A model generated the notes under the pieces. That model was not told the DNA's origin. It worked only from the letters and a program-made list of their open reading frames with translations, and ran no database searches. Of a stretch of 64,000 nt of DNA, positions 36,085-47,836 are shown in pieces (within the stretch, counting starts at the first letter, position 1; each line of letters starts with the position of its first letter). The translations under genes and the position numbers were made by a program. Location: assembly GCA_021464245.1 (NCBI GenBank), contig JADCRB010000069.1, forward strand, positions 560,092 through 624,091, read 5' to 3'. The DNA is from Carallia brachiata. Taxonomy: Eukaryota; Streptophyta; Magnoliopsida; Malpighiales; Rhizophoraceae.

Positions 36085-36843
36085 TGTGGGGTCAACCCCA
36101 AATAAAGAAGAATAAATAATGAAAGAAAGATAGTAAGTGGGAGACAAAGGAGAGAGAAGATGAAGAAAAAGAGAGGAAAGAGAGAATAAACATAAGAAGA
36201 AAAAGGAAGATAAGAAGAAAGAGAGAGAGGTGTCATGTGTGAGTGTGAGAGGAAGAGAGAGAAAACAAAAAAAAGTAAAAACCAGAAGAGAGAAGGAGGA
36301 GCTTCGGGAAAGAAAAAGAGGAAGAAGAAAAGGAGCCATTTCAGAAGATCCAACGGTAGATTTTGTTCCGATCGAGCCTATTTTTCAATATGTTCATCCT
36401 GGGAACGTGCTCTACACATCCATCGGTTCAATCTTCCATTAGTCCCTCCGTGTTCTACTGTAGTGCCACCGTCTGTGTGATGATATTGTAGAGAATTGGT
36501 GAACCAAGAATGAGTTTCTTGATGAATTTCTAGTACGTATAGATGAACTCTGGTTGTGTACTGGAAATGCTGTACTGTGATCCCATTACATAGTGGAAGT
36601 TTTGCTGTATTAGCGTCTCGTGGTTTTTCTCTCCATATTGGGGAGTTTTCCACGTAAAAATTCTAGTGTCTCGATATTATTATTTTTCTACTGATTATTG
36701 ATGCTTGATTTTTGATTGTTGGTACTGGTGAAATTAGTATGTCTATTTATTAATCCGTAGGGAAAGAGGACAGATCCGGGACCGGGCCTGTTTGGTTGCT
36801 GTGTTGATATCAGTATTATTGTGATCATATCCTTTCCCCAACA
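36085..36843 (+). repeat. Copia 5' LTR
   Basis: 759 bp, starts TGTGGGGTCAACCCCA and ends TTTCCCCAACA. It contains a purine-rich A/G tract of about 200 bases near its start. Compared with the 3' LTR it lacks a block of about 40 bases after 'tactgtagtgccacc' and has many substitutions. Confidence 0.92.
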
Positions 36844-36844
36844 G

Positions 36845-36862
36845 TGGTATCAGAGCTTTGGG
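36845..36862 (+). promoter_or_regulatory. Primer-binding site (initiator tRNA-Met)
   Basis: TGGTATCAGAGC follows one base after the LTR end. This is the standard plant copia primer-binding site complementary to the 3' end of initiator tRNA-Met. Confidence 0.9.
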
Positions 36863-36884
36863 TTCTGTGTTTGGGATTAATTAA

Positions 36885-37786
36885 ATGGAAGAAGTAGCAC
36901 CAGCATGTTTAAATTGACAGCCTCCAATTATTCGATATGGAAGCCGAGGATGGAGGATATTCTCTTTTGTAGGGATTTGTATGACCCTATAGAAGGAGAT
37001 AAAGCCAAACCAACAGACAAGGACGAGAAAGAATGGGAGAGACTGAACAGAAAAACTGTCGGTATGATTCGGCAATGGATTGATAACAGTGTGTTTCACC
37101 ATGTGTCTCAGGAGACTAATGCGAAGGTCTTGTGGGATAAATTGGCCAGTTTGTATGAACGGAAGACAGCTCAGAATAAAGTCTTTCTTGTCAAAAGACT
37201 TGTGAATATGAGGTACCGAGATGGTAACAGTATGGCTGAGCACTTGAACAACTTCCAAGATCTGGTGAATCAGTTGACAAAAATGGGGATCTCACTGGAT
37301 GATGAATTGCAAGCCTGCATTCTTCTGGGTACACTGCCTGATACTTGGGAGACATTAGTGGTAGCACTTAACAATTCAGCTCCTAATGGCAAGCTCTTGA
37401 TCTAATCAGTGAAAGAGAGTTTGTTCAATGAAGAGACCAGAAGGAAAGAGCAGGGATTCACTTTTCATTCTGAGGCACTTGTTGTAGAGAGACGGGATAA
37501 TCAGAGACAAGGAAGGAGTAGAACAAGAAACTCCAACAATCCTGATAACCGTGACAAGTCAAGAGGCAAGTTTAAGTCTCGGAAGTCAATGAGATGCTAT
37601 TATTGTGGAAAGCTTGGACATGGCATAAAGGAGTGCAGAAAATTAAAAGAAATCAGTCAAGAGACCGAGGTGAAGAGAAGAAAGAAGATGCAAATACAGT
37701 TGCAGCTACATCTGATGGGGATGTTTCTATTGTGGTCAGTGATGAGTGTTGCATTAATTTCACATCCCAGGATTGCACTTGGGTGA
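36885..37786 (+). pseudogene. Copia gag, with stop and frame change
   Basis: The frame beginning MFKLTASNYSIWKPRMED (from 36905) matches copia capsid. A conserved-looking ATG at 36885 (MEEVAPA) is one frame off, so a small indel lies between. An in-frame TAA sits at 37403-37405, after which the same frame continues KESLFNEETRRKEQGF. A CCHC zinc knuckle, C-Y-Y-C-G-K-L-G-H-G-I-K-E-C, lies near 37595-37636. Then the frame is lost. Confidence 0.88.
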
Positions 37787-40700
37787 TTGATTCAGCGGCT
37801 ACATACCATTGCACGTCTCAGAGAGAGTTCTTCACATCTTATCATGGCAGTTATGGCCATGTTAAGATGGGAAATGGGGCAGATGTCCAATTATTGGCAT
37901 TGGTAGTGTATGCTTGGAAACCAACACTGGCTGCAAGTTGATCCTTACTGATGTGAGGCATATTCCAGATGTACGACTCAATTTGATATCCACCGGTGTT
38001 CTTGATGATGAGGGCTATGTCAGTGAATTCCGCAGTGGCAAGTGGAAGTTGAGCCGAGGTAATCTCCTGATTGCAAAAGGGAAGAAAGACTCTCTGTACA
38101 GGACAGAGGCCAAATTGTGCAAGGGGGAGTTGAATGCAATTGGTGACTCCTCAGTTGAGTTATGGCATCAGCGGCTTGGTCACTTGAGCGAGAAGGGACT
38201 AGACATTCTCACCAAAAGGAAAGTCATTCCTTTGTCTGGTACAACCCTTAAAACTTGTGCTCATTGCTTAGCAGGCAAACAACATAGAGTTGCATTTCAG
38301 CGATCTGTTTCACATAGGAGATCACATGTTCTTGATTTGGTTCATACTGATGTTTGCTCCATGGGTGATAGATCTCTTGGTGGTGCATTGTATTTTGTTA
38401 CTTTTATTGATGACTATTCCAGGAAGGTGTGGACTTTTCCGCTAAAGTCCAAGGATCAGGTACTTGATGTATTCCGACACTTCCATGCTAGTGTTGAGAG
38501 AGAAACAGGGCAGAAGTTGAAACTGTCAGAGCAGATAATGGTGGTGAGTACCGGGGTCCATTTGAGCAGTATTGCAGAGAACATGGCATCAAGCTTGAGA
38601 AGACGGTTCCCAAGACTCCACAGCAGAATGGGGTAGCAGAAAGGATGAACCGGACTATAGTTGAGAGGATCAGATGCATGCTCTCTCATGCTAAACTTCC
38701 TAAATCCTTTTGGGCTGAGGCAATGAGAACTGCAGTCGACTTAATCAACCTTTCTCCTTCAGTTCCTCTTGATGGGGAGGTACCCGAGAAGGTGTGGCAG
38801 GGGAAAGATGTTTCATATGATCATTTGAGAGTGTTTGGCTGCAAGGCATTTGTTCACATTCCGAAAGATGAGAGGTCTAAGCTTGATGGGAAGTCAAAGC
38901 AGTGTATCTTCCTGGGTTATGGGCATGAGAATTTGGCTACAGGCTATGGGATCCAGTGGACAAGAAAGTTGTCAGAAGCAGAGATGTGGTATTCATTGAA
39001 GATGAGTTCTCTGGGGATCCTGAAAAGGCTCAGAATGCACAGTCAGAGATCAGAGACATTATTAATGCCAAGGGGAAACAACCTTCCACCACCCTGATGC
39101 ACGTGAGGTAGATGCTCAAGAGGCAGATGATGCTACACCCGATGCATCTACACTGGTGATCATGATGTTGAAGATGTGCAACCAGTCAGATTCCACAGGC
39201 ACCAGCAGTGGCACCGCAGGAAGTGAGGAGATCTTCCAGGCCACGTGTACCTTCAGTGAAGTATTCTCCTACTGAGTTTTTGTTGCTTACAGATGGGGGA
39301 GAGCCTGATAGTTATGAAGAAGCCATCTCTGGTGAGCAAAAAGAGAGTGGTTGAAAGCCATGCAAGAAGAGATGAGTTCCTTGCATGAGAACCACACATT
39401 TGACTTGTGTGAAGCTGCCTAAAGGCAAGAGAGCACTCAAAAACAAATGGGTGTTCAAGCTGAAGACAGTTGAAAGCAGTTCGCAACCAAGGTACAAGGC
39501 AAGATTGGTTGTGAAGGGCTTTGAGCAGAAGAAAGGCATGATTTTGAAGAGATCTTCTCTCCAGTGGTCAAGATGTCTTCGATCCGGGTTGTCCTCGGTT
39601 TAGCAGCCAAGCTAAATTTGGAGATTGAACAGCTCGATGTGAAGACTGCATTTCTCCATGGTGACTTAGAAGAGGAGATCTACATGGAACAACCTGAGGG
39701 TTTTCTAGCTAAGGAAAAGAGCAGCTAGTGTGCAGGTTGAAGAAAAGTCTCTATGGGCTCAAGCAGGCACCCAGACAATGGTACAAGAAGTTTGATTCCT
39801 TCATGGAAGATCATGGCTATAGTAAGACTACTTCTGACCATTGTGTGTTTGTGAAAAGATTTCCTGATGATGATTTTATTATTCTCCTGCTGTATGTGGA
39901 TGATATGTTGATTCTTGGTCGTGAACCAAGAAGATTGCTAGCTTGAAGGGAGAGTTGAGCAAGTCTTTTGCCATGAAAGACTTGGGACCGGCAAAACAGA
40001 TTCTTGGTATGAGAATCATTCGGGACAGGAAGAATGAGAAGCTTTGGTTATCTCAGGAGAGATATATCGAAAAGGTCCTTGAAAAGTTCAACATGAGCAA
40101 GGCAAAACCGGTTAGTACTCCACTCGCAGGTCACTTCAAACTAAGTGTAAGACAGTGTCCTAAGAGTATTGAGGAAGAGGAAGAGATGAAGAGGATTCCT
40201 TATGCATCCGCCGTGGGTAGTTTGATGTATGCCATGGTGTGCACGAGGCCGGATATTGCTCATGCAGTTGGCGTTGTTAGTCGGTTTCTCTCCAACCCCG
40301 GGAAAGAGCATTGGTCAGCTGTTAAATGGATACTCAGGTATCTCAGAGGCACCTCCAGATTCTGTTTATGTTTTGGTGATAGTGATCCTGTATTGGATGG
40401 ATATACAGATGCAGATATGGCAGGTGACATTGATTCCAGGAAGTCCACTTCCGGATATTTGATGACTTTTTCAGGGGGAGCTGTGTCATGGCAATCCAAA
40501 TTGCAAAAGTGTGTTGCATTGTCCACTACTGAAGCAGAGTACATAGCGGCAACAGAAGCCAAAAGTTGCTGTGGTTGAAAAAGTTCCTACAGGAACTTGG
40601 TTTTGAGCAGGAGGAGTATACTCTCTATTGTGACAGTCAGAGTCATTCACCTTTCAAGAACCCTGCATTTCACTCGAGATCCAAACATGTTGATGTGAGA

Positions 40701-40862
40701 TACCATTGGATTCGAGATGCCTTGGAGATGAAGCAATTCAACCTTGAGAAGATCCATACTGACGAGAATGGTTCAAATATGATGACTAAAGTTTTGTCTA
40801 CCGAAAAGTTTTTTTACTGTAGGAAGACGGCAGGTATGACCCAACTCCCTATTTGGGCTTGA
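37594..40862 (+). pseudogene. Copia pol: protease, integrase, reverse transcriptase, RNase H
   Basis: The pieces are spread over three frames. Protease: WVIDSAATYHCTS near 37783, with Ala where the usual D-S-G has Gly. GAG-pre-integrase and integrase: LWHQRLGHLSEKGL near 38160, then HTDVC, FIDDYSRKVW near 38405, ADNGGEYRG near 38535 (read in another frame) and QQNGVAERMNRT near 38625. Reverse transcriptase: GKRALKNKWVFKLKTVE near 39425, SLYGLKQAPRQW near 39745 and LLLYVDDMLILG near 39886 with the YVDD catalytic motif. RNase H: DADMAGDIDSRKSTSGYL near 40407 and ALSTTEAEYIAATEAKS near 40520. Frame breaks fall near 37780-37920, 38530-38640, 39095-39385, 39605-39728, about 39930 and about 40570. 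Confidence 0.9.
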
Positions 40863-40872
40863 GGGGGAGAAT
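40861..40872 (+). promoter_or_regulatory. Polypurine tract
   Basis: GAGGGGGAGAAT lies immediately before the 3' LTR. It is the usual primer for plus-strand DNA synthesis. Confidence 0.85.
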
Positions 40873-41659
40873 TGTGGGGTCAGCCCCAAATAAAGAAGAA
40901 CAAATAATGAAAGAAAGAGTGAGTGGGAGACAAAGGAGAGAGATGAAGAAAAAGAGAGGAAAGAGAGAATAAAATAAGAAGAAAAAGAAGATAAGAAGAA
41001 AAAAGAAGGTGTCGTGTGAGTGTGAGAGGAAGAGAGAGAAAACAAAAAAAAGAAAAACCAGAAGAGAGAAGGAGGAGCTTCGGGGAAGAAGAAGAGGAAG
41101 AAAAAGGAGCCATTCCAGAAGATCCAACGGTGGATTTTGCTCCGATCGAGCCCATTTTTCAGTATGTTCATCCTGGGAACGTGCTCTACACATCCAACGG
41201 TTCAGATCTTCCATTAGTCCCTCCGGGTTCTACTGTAGTTCCACCATTTGGTGAGATTGTTCTCGTTTTCTGGTAGTATATCGTCTGTGTGATGATATTG
41301 TAGAGAATTGGTGAACCAAGAATGTGTTTCTTGATGAATTTCTAGTACGTATAGATGAACTCTGGTTGTGTACTGGAAAGACTGTACTATGATCCCATTA
41401 TATAGTGGAAGTTTTGCTGGACTAACGTCCCGTAGTTTTTCTCTCCATATTGAGGAGTTTTCCACGTAAAAATTCTGGTGTCTCGATATTATTATTTTTC
41501 TACTGATTATTGCTGCTTGGTTATTGATTGTTGGTATTGGTGAAATTAATATCCTGTCTAATTATTAATGCCAAGGGGAAAGAGGACAAATCCGGGACCG
41601 GGTCTGTTTGGTTGCTGTGCTGATATCATTATTATTGTGATCATATCCTTTCCCCAACA
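40873..41659 (+). repeat. Copia 3' LTR
   Basis: 787 bp, same start and end as the 5' LTR. It keeps the block 'tggtgagattgttctcg' to 'tggtagtat' that the 5' LTR lacks. Scattered differences show that the insertion is not recent. Confidence 0.92.
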
Positions 41660-42023
41660 CTTTTCTTACCAAGATGTCAAAAATCTGTTTCTTGTTCTTA
41701 AAATTGTCACTGATCAAATATACATGGAGCTTATTGATGTTAGTAGATCCTGTACTTTTCCCACTTGCTATGCTTCTTTTAATCATGGCATTTTCCTCAT
41801 TGCGTAGCTTCTTGTTCAGTGTGGGAAAAGACAGCAGTTTTGTAAGCTGTATGAGTATGAACTAGGAAGTATTTAACAACCTTTATGGGTCATTCTTTTT
41901 GCTGCAGTTTGGGGTGCATGCAACCATGCGATCCACCTTCATTGCGTTATGAAGTGGGTAAATTCACAAACTTCTCAGGCACATTGCCCCATGTGTCGAA
42001 GGGAATGGCAGTTCAAACGATAA

Positions 42024-45000
42024 TGGAGCATGCGAGATGAAGCTCAATTTTGTTCTTATGGTTTCAAAATGTTTGCCGCGTGTTGCCTTTTGTTCTTGCT
42101 ATAGTATGGAAAGCAATTGACTAAAACTGCTTAGTGGTCTAGTGGGTCTTTAACTTGTTGTAGCCTCAAACAAAGATAACTTTGCTTGCGTTATGGATAT
42201 TAATCAAGTGGTTAAGCTCCGGTAATCAACAATACAAAAATACTCTGTTTTGTATAATTTGTTTACTACGAAAAGTTCAAAGATCAGATTGACAAGCTTC
42301 TGTGCCTACGTATGCAATGCATGCACGTGCATTTCCTATCCATCATCATCAAGACATTGTGTTATGGACATCGGGGTTTTAGTTTGCTGGAGAGCACTGA
42401 ATTAACAGCAGCTATGGAAGCGTGTAATGGCGTAGTTCACCAAAAGTAGAGATTATGCCGCAAATGTGCTGTTGCAAATTATTTGCGTCAGCTTTTTTCT
42501 CAAATACTGGGTGCCCATATGCTTGTGGATATGTGTAGAAAGGGCTTCAACTTGTGCGTCGGCGTAAATGGGGCATAGGCTATGAAATGAATCTTGCACA
42601 AGTGAATTTGTGATAATCGGAGCTGCTCTTCTGAAGCAGTAACATTTTATATTTTTTTCAGTCAGAAAAAAAGTTTAAGGTAGGGGTGTTTCTATCCCAA
42701 AATCATGAATTAATTAGTGATCATCAAAGATTTACAGTAAAATTTATTTATCATGTGATTGAAATTTGAAATTAAAAGTATCAAAAATTGAGTATTTAAT
42801 TATTGAGTCCATTCCGTGGACACCTTTTTGATTATGTCGTGGCCCCTAAATTGAAGACAGCCTTTATTTCTGGTGAACATGCAATCACTTCTAGTGTTTT
42901 TTTTTGTTTTTTGGTACATTGGAAAATTATAAATGCTTTTCTTTTTTTTTTTTTAGATCTGCTAAAGGAGATTGAACAAATATCCATTAGCTTGCTTTCC
43001 TTTCTGGGTAACATCAGAAGATAAATTAGCGTACTTCTTTCAGAAAGGAATGAGTTGGCTTGTCATAAATCTGGAAACTTGGAGTACCCCATTTACCTGC
43101 AAGATATGCCAGTGTAACTGCTTGACACCAGCGTTAGTATTTTGATAGTTTTTGAGTGGCAAGAGACTGGTTAGCTGCTATTGCAGTCACAAGTGATTGT
43201 CGTTAGCAATCCGCGTCAATGGAAATGTTCCTTGCACATGGGCTTCATCTTAGCACGAATTGGGTGCATTTTGATGATAGTGCAATTGCAGACAGCGGAC
43301 GAAATAGGTCACACCAAGGAAGCGCAAAAAAGCTTGAATTGAGACTGCTTTTGAAACTTGAACGCCAAGCTAGGACGTATTAAGTTTTTCTGATTATATT
43401 TATCGGATGGGTTACATTTTTCGCCTAATAGAAAAGATTGTTAGCAATGTATAGAAAGCACGTAGTAGTCACGTATTGATTTAGACTGTTAAATCATAAA
43501 AAATATATTAAATTTGAAAAAAAATAAAAAACAGATAAACATATAAATGATTTATAATAGACTTTGTGTGAATATTATTTGATAGATTATGTGTCTAACT
43601 TAGTGTGTTCATGTAATCAAACTCTCCGTCTAATTCTTTCTATTGAAGTATGTAGACTGTTAACAAAAATGGAATGGTCGGTACAGAGGAGCAGAAACAC
43701 TGCATATGGAGATGAATAAAACAACAATAATTCTATTCCCCCGGAAACGCAGCCTATAATTTTGAGAACCAAGAAATGGGCTAATGTAAATGCATAAATT
43801 TAAACGGAGAAAATCATGAGCATGTTTACGAAACTTTGCTGAGTCTCATTATAGGTTCTTCTGTGGGGGTCATAAGGTGATGTCTCCGACTAGCCGTACG
43901 CGTACTCGAAGCAAGAACGATATTATGATGTTGCTGGTTGTATACCGAAAATTGTTGCTTGTGCCAGCCTTGTTAAATTGGATGTTAGCCTACGTCGCTC
44001 AATCGTCATTTCTTGCGACACGGATCACAGTGTCGGCTCCATGAGATATTCTTTGATTTTTTTTTTTTTTTATCAAAAGATATTCTTTGATTCTGTACTT
44101 TAAAAATTAGGAGGTCTCATGACCTTCACCGCGGGGTCCGCAACAGGCTCCGAGCTTTCAGCTTAAGACTTCTATAGAGTCATTAAACTATTATATTTTT
44201 TAAGGCAAAAAGGGATAGGAGTAAGGGAGAACTGCAGTGGTGGGAGGGTCATGCAACGGTAGCCAGTTAGAACATGGGAGAATCGCAGCGGCGGGAGGGT
44301 CATGGTACAGTATGCAGTAAGAATAAGGGAGAATTGAAATGGTGGGAGAGTCGTGCAACAGTATCCAGTAAGAATCTTCATCTCCTTTAGAATAGTACAA
44401 AATTTTTAAAAAAATATATTAAAGATTTAGGGTAAACTTAATTTATAATAACACTTAATAAAAGTATGCAGCCGTATATAAAGGTACGTAACTAACCACA
44501 GATAATGGTCATAGTAAGAGCCAGAGACGGTGTGGTAGTGGGACTCAGGAAATTTTTTTTTAAAAAGTCAAGATTTAAAATAATAATAAGGAAGCTAAAA
44601 GATAATATTATATATATTTAGAATTTAATTTTTTAAAAAAATGAATAATTTTTATTATTTTCTCATAGGGTTTAGGGACTCTCGGATTCTAGCCTGTGTC
44701 TCCTTGCCTCTCTTGCCCGATCCTCATTTCATGGATCACAATGTCGGCTCCAAATCCATATTCTTTGATGAGTTTACCATGCAGATCGTATAAAGAAATA
44801 CATTATGGTCGCGTAATTAATTTAATAATATTTAATAATTTATTTATATTTTAAAATATATATATATATATAATACACGATAATCGTGTAATTAATTTAA
44901 TGATATTTAATAATTTATTTATATTTTAAAATTTAACATAATTTTTACGGTCTAATAATTTAAATTTCTATTATTTTTCGATGAGTTCTTTTTAAGGGCG

Positions 45001-47767
45001 GTTAAATAATATTTCCGCTATGGGATTCTGTCAATTTTAAAATTACGAGGTCTGTTGACAAAAGAAAAGAAAATTACGAGGTCCCACGATCATTTACACA
45101 GGGCTCGCTGTGGGAAGCTTTTACTTGGAGAACTGTTTATTAAAAATTTGTTTTTTTATCAGAAAAGGACAAAGTAAAAGTCAAGGAGAATTGCAGTGGC
45201 TCAAGGAGACGCATCAGTGTATAGCAAGAGTTGTCAGATTCCGCCAAAACAATACAATACACAAATTTTAAAATAATAATTATAATTTTTTAATGAATCG
45301 GCGCCCTACCCTAACTTTTTCCTTTACTAAATTCACGAACAAGTCAAGAAATATTCGAAGCTGCATCCAGCGAAGTGCTTTGACTTCAGGTAGTTATGAA
45401 TTAGACATTGAAAGACTATCTAACACAATATAGTAACATGCAGTTCAAATCACCATCTTCAGCTTGAAAATGCTAAAAACCTATAGAAAAAAAGGAAAAA
45501 TTTAGAGGATATAGAACATAGTAATAATTTCTTTTAAAAAAATGAAATAAAATTGTTTTTAAAAATCAAGACTTAGGATTGGGGTAACACCAAATATTTT
45601 AAAATTTGACTAAAAAAATTAATTATTTATTAAAAATCAAACTCATTTTTATAACTAGTAAAAAAAAGCTAGAATACTGTGCGGAGAGAGGCTTTGGTTT
45701 ATGTGCCCGGACTATACCAACGACGGGCCCCGCACCTATGTTTGGGTTTCCAAAAAGACATCCAAAGAGACGAGATGAAAAAAAACAAAAAAAGGCGCTG
45801 GGCACTATTTTTGAAATATAATTGGTTGCACTTAAAAAATAATATAATTGTATTAAATTTTTAAGAAAATTTTTTGAATAAATTATAAAATTAAAATTTA
45901 AAATTAAATATATATTATTTTAAAATTTAAAATATAAATCTCATATGGTATACATTAAAATAAAAAAAATTTCTTTTTCTCTTTAAGAAATTCAACATAA
46001 TTACATTAAAAATACTACGGTCTATTCGTTTTTTTTTTATCTATTAAGAGACCCATTAGATCGTGAATTACACAATGAGATAATTCTTCTCTCTCATAAA
46101 TTTCACCCCTCCCTTCCTAAAATTTAAATTCAAAACTTTTAAAATAAAAATTTTAAACTTAAACTATTAGCGCGTCCGTTGAGGGACATCTATTTACTTT
46201 TTTATTGTAACCTTATTTAAAAAACGTAAAATAAAAAATTATAAATATAAAATATAAAATTAGATGAGTATTATTTTAATTTAAAATATAAATCTCACAT
46301 AATATATATCAAAATAAAAAAAATTATTTTAAAAAAATTAATATAATTATATTAAAAATATAACTAATTACATTTTTATGAGGTCTGCGAGCAAAATCTT
46401 TTTCTTTTCAGCTTATTTTTCCTCCCCTATATTCTTCCCTCCACCAGGCCCGCCTCGTCATTCCGGTTTCCCCTTCCAGGTCAGGTGCCGGGCAACACCG
46501 TTTATTGATTAGAAAAATACTCAAAGAAAAGGAGGGAAGAACCTAATACAGCTGTCAATAACATTTTTTCCTCTCAGCGTGTGCCGTATGTTTTGTTGTC
46601 ATTGAATATTGATCGATGTGGATGGCAGCAGGTACTCATTCAATTATTTATCAAAACTGGTAAACAGTTCCACATGTAACGTAAGCCATTAAAAGAGCAG
46701 GTGAAGCAATCGTTATCACTCTTCTTCAAGCTTGTATTTATGCACCTTTACAATTTGCAGATATTACGTCGTCGGATCAATGTGATATTATCCACTATAT
46801 CCATGAACGTGTATGTTGAGCTGCCACGTCTTCCTCGAGTAGGGCAATTATATGCAAATCATTTGAATGGCTTTTACTCCTCCGGGTCCTCCCCTAGAGT
46901 TAAGACTCTACTAATTATCCATTTCCCTTCTTTTTTTTTTTAATTATTTTGCCCAGAAAATTATGGATAGTGCTTCAAGAAGAATACATTTTACATGTGT
47001 TTCGGCACAAGAAGCCAAAACATGTTTAAAAGCGGAAGAACATCATTTTTTTTTTCCTATGTTTTTTTTTGGGCAACAAACTAAAATCAAAACAAAAACT
47101 ATCTACAAATAAATATAAGGAAAAAGTTTCCGATCACTACTTTGTAGCCTGAATGTGCAGTCTGAATGAAGTAACAAAATGCAACTACATCTTGATAAAA
47201 CGCAATCATATTGATACTTTTTATAAGAATTTTTGTTTTCAAAAAAAAATTTTTTAACGTATATCATATAAGATCTGCACTTTAAGTTCTTAAATAACAA
47301 TCAACTAGTTTTATATTTTAATTTTATTATTTTATAACAAATAATTACATTTTATTATTTTATTTAAACTGCATATTCGGACTACATAATTGGGTCCAAA
47401 ACCGCGCTCTAAAAACAACACCGTGGTTATCTCTATTTAAAAGCTTCCTCAAGCCTGTAGGGGACAGGTATAACCAATTTAGTTTTATAACCAAGGGTCC
47501 TCAACACCATGTGCTGTTTTCTGCGTTATCAATAATGTCGGGAGACTATTATGAAATTTTAGTTTTATAACCAATTTCTCCGGCGAGGGACGCGCATAAC
47601 TAAACTAATCATGGTTTTATTATTTATTACCAACTGGCTCTGCCTTATAATATATGTCAAGGCATCAGAAGTTGTCAGATGTTAGTTAGCTAAGTTGTCA
47701 ATTGTTACGTTGTCGGCCCCTTTGTTGTTGCTCAGTCTAAGGTCTACCACTGTCAACTGTTAAGGCC
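42024..47767. other. Long intergenic stretch before the peroxidase gene
   Basis: No gene recognised. The first few hundred bases would be the APC11 remnant's 3' flank. A three-unit 51-bp tandem repeat lies at 44228-44375. Around it, about 44010-44130 and 44700-45110 share the pieces 'ggatcaca.tgtcggctcc', 'atattctttga' and 'aaaatta.gaggtc', so this area is a degenerate duplication. About 44815-44945 is an AT-rich block repeated head to tail. About 46010-46160 is an inverted relative of about 53020-53175. Open frames here lack family signatures. Confidence 0.45.
44228..44375. repeat. 51-bp tandem repeat, three units
   Basis: Units start 'agaactgcagtggtggga' (44228), 'agaatcgcagcggcggga' (44279) and 'agaattgaaatggtggga' (44330), the third incomplete. 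Because 51 is a multiple of three, the minus strand reads a repetitive peptide (LTGY..TTLPP type). There is no sign that this is a real protein. Confidence 0.8.
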
Positions 47768-47774
47768 TATAAAT
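47768..47774 (+). promoter_or_regulatory. TATA box of the peroxidase gene
   Basis: TATAAAT lies 69 bases before the ATG, giving room for a 5' UTR of about 35-40 bases. It follows a GC-richer promoter stretch. Confidence 0.65.
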
Positions 47775-47836
47775 CTTGTAAGGCTCATACAAGAAAGATT
47801 GCAGCTTTTCCAGCAACTGAGGAACATAAAAAGCCA

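Larger units (their letters stand above)
36085..41659 (+). mobile_element. Ty1/copia LTR retrotransposon, full-length but decayed
   Basis: Both LTRs are TG...CA and start TGTGGGGTCA and end CCCCAACA. A primer-binding site follows the 5' LTR and a polypurine tract precedes the 3' LTR. Domain order is gag, protease, integrase, reverse transcriptase, RNase H, which defines copia. Flanking five bases are CTGTT on the left and CTTTT on the right, so the target duplication carries one difference. The coding region has a nonsense codon in gag and at least five frame changes, so it cannot make its own proteins. It lies in the intron of an APC11-like remnant in the same orientation. Confidence 0.93.
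35300..42023 (+). pseudogene. APC11-like RING-H2 protein remnant, intron filled by a copia element
   Basis: The first piece reads RWHAVASWT, then TAG (35324-35326), then after two extra bases [26 protein letters not shown] to 35419. The second piece starts at 41908 and reads IWGACNHAIHLHCVMKWVNS, then QTSQAHCPMCRREWQFKR and stop at 42023. Donor A|GTAATAC and acceptor GCTGCAG|TT give ATT (Ile), so the RING-H2 joins in frame with its Cys/His ligands intact. APC11 is the RING subunit of the anaphase-promoting complex, which recruits the E2 and marks mitotic regulators for degradation. This copy has no clear start codon, a nonsense codon (expected Trp) and a two-base frameshift, so it is probably dead. 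Its intron grew to about 6.5 kb through a retrotransposon at 36085-41659. The second exon is intact. Confidence 0.8.

Noticed and set aside
36033..36353. Phe/Leu/Ser-rich open frames on the minus strand, repeated near 40773-41214
   Set aside because: They are the complement of the purine-rich tract in each copia LTR, not genes.
44172..44400. Repetitive peptide (LTGY..LPP) on the minus strand
   Set aside because: Open only because the 51-bp tandem repeat has a length divisible by three.
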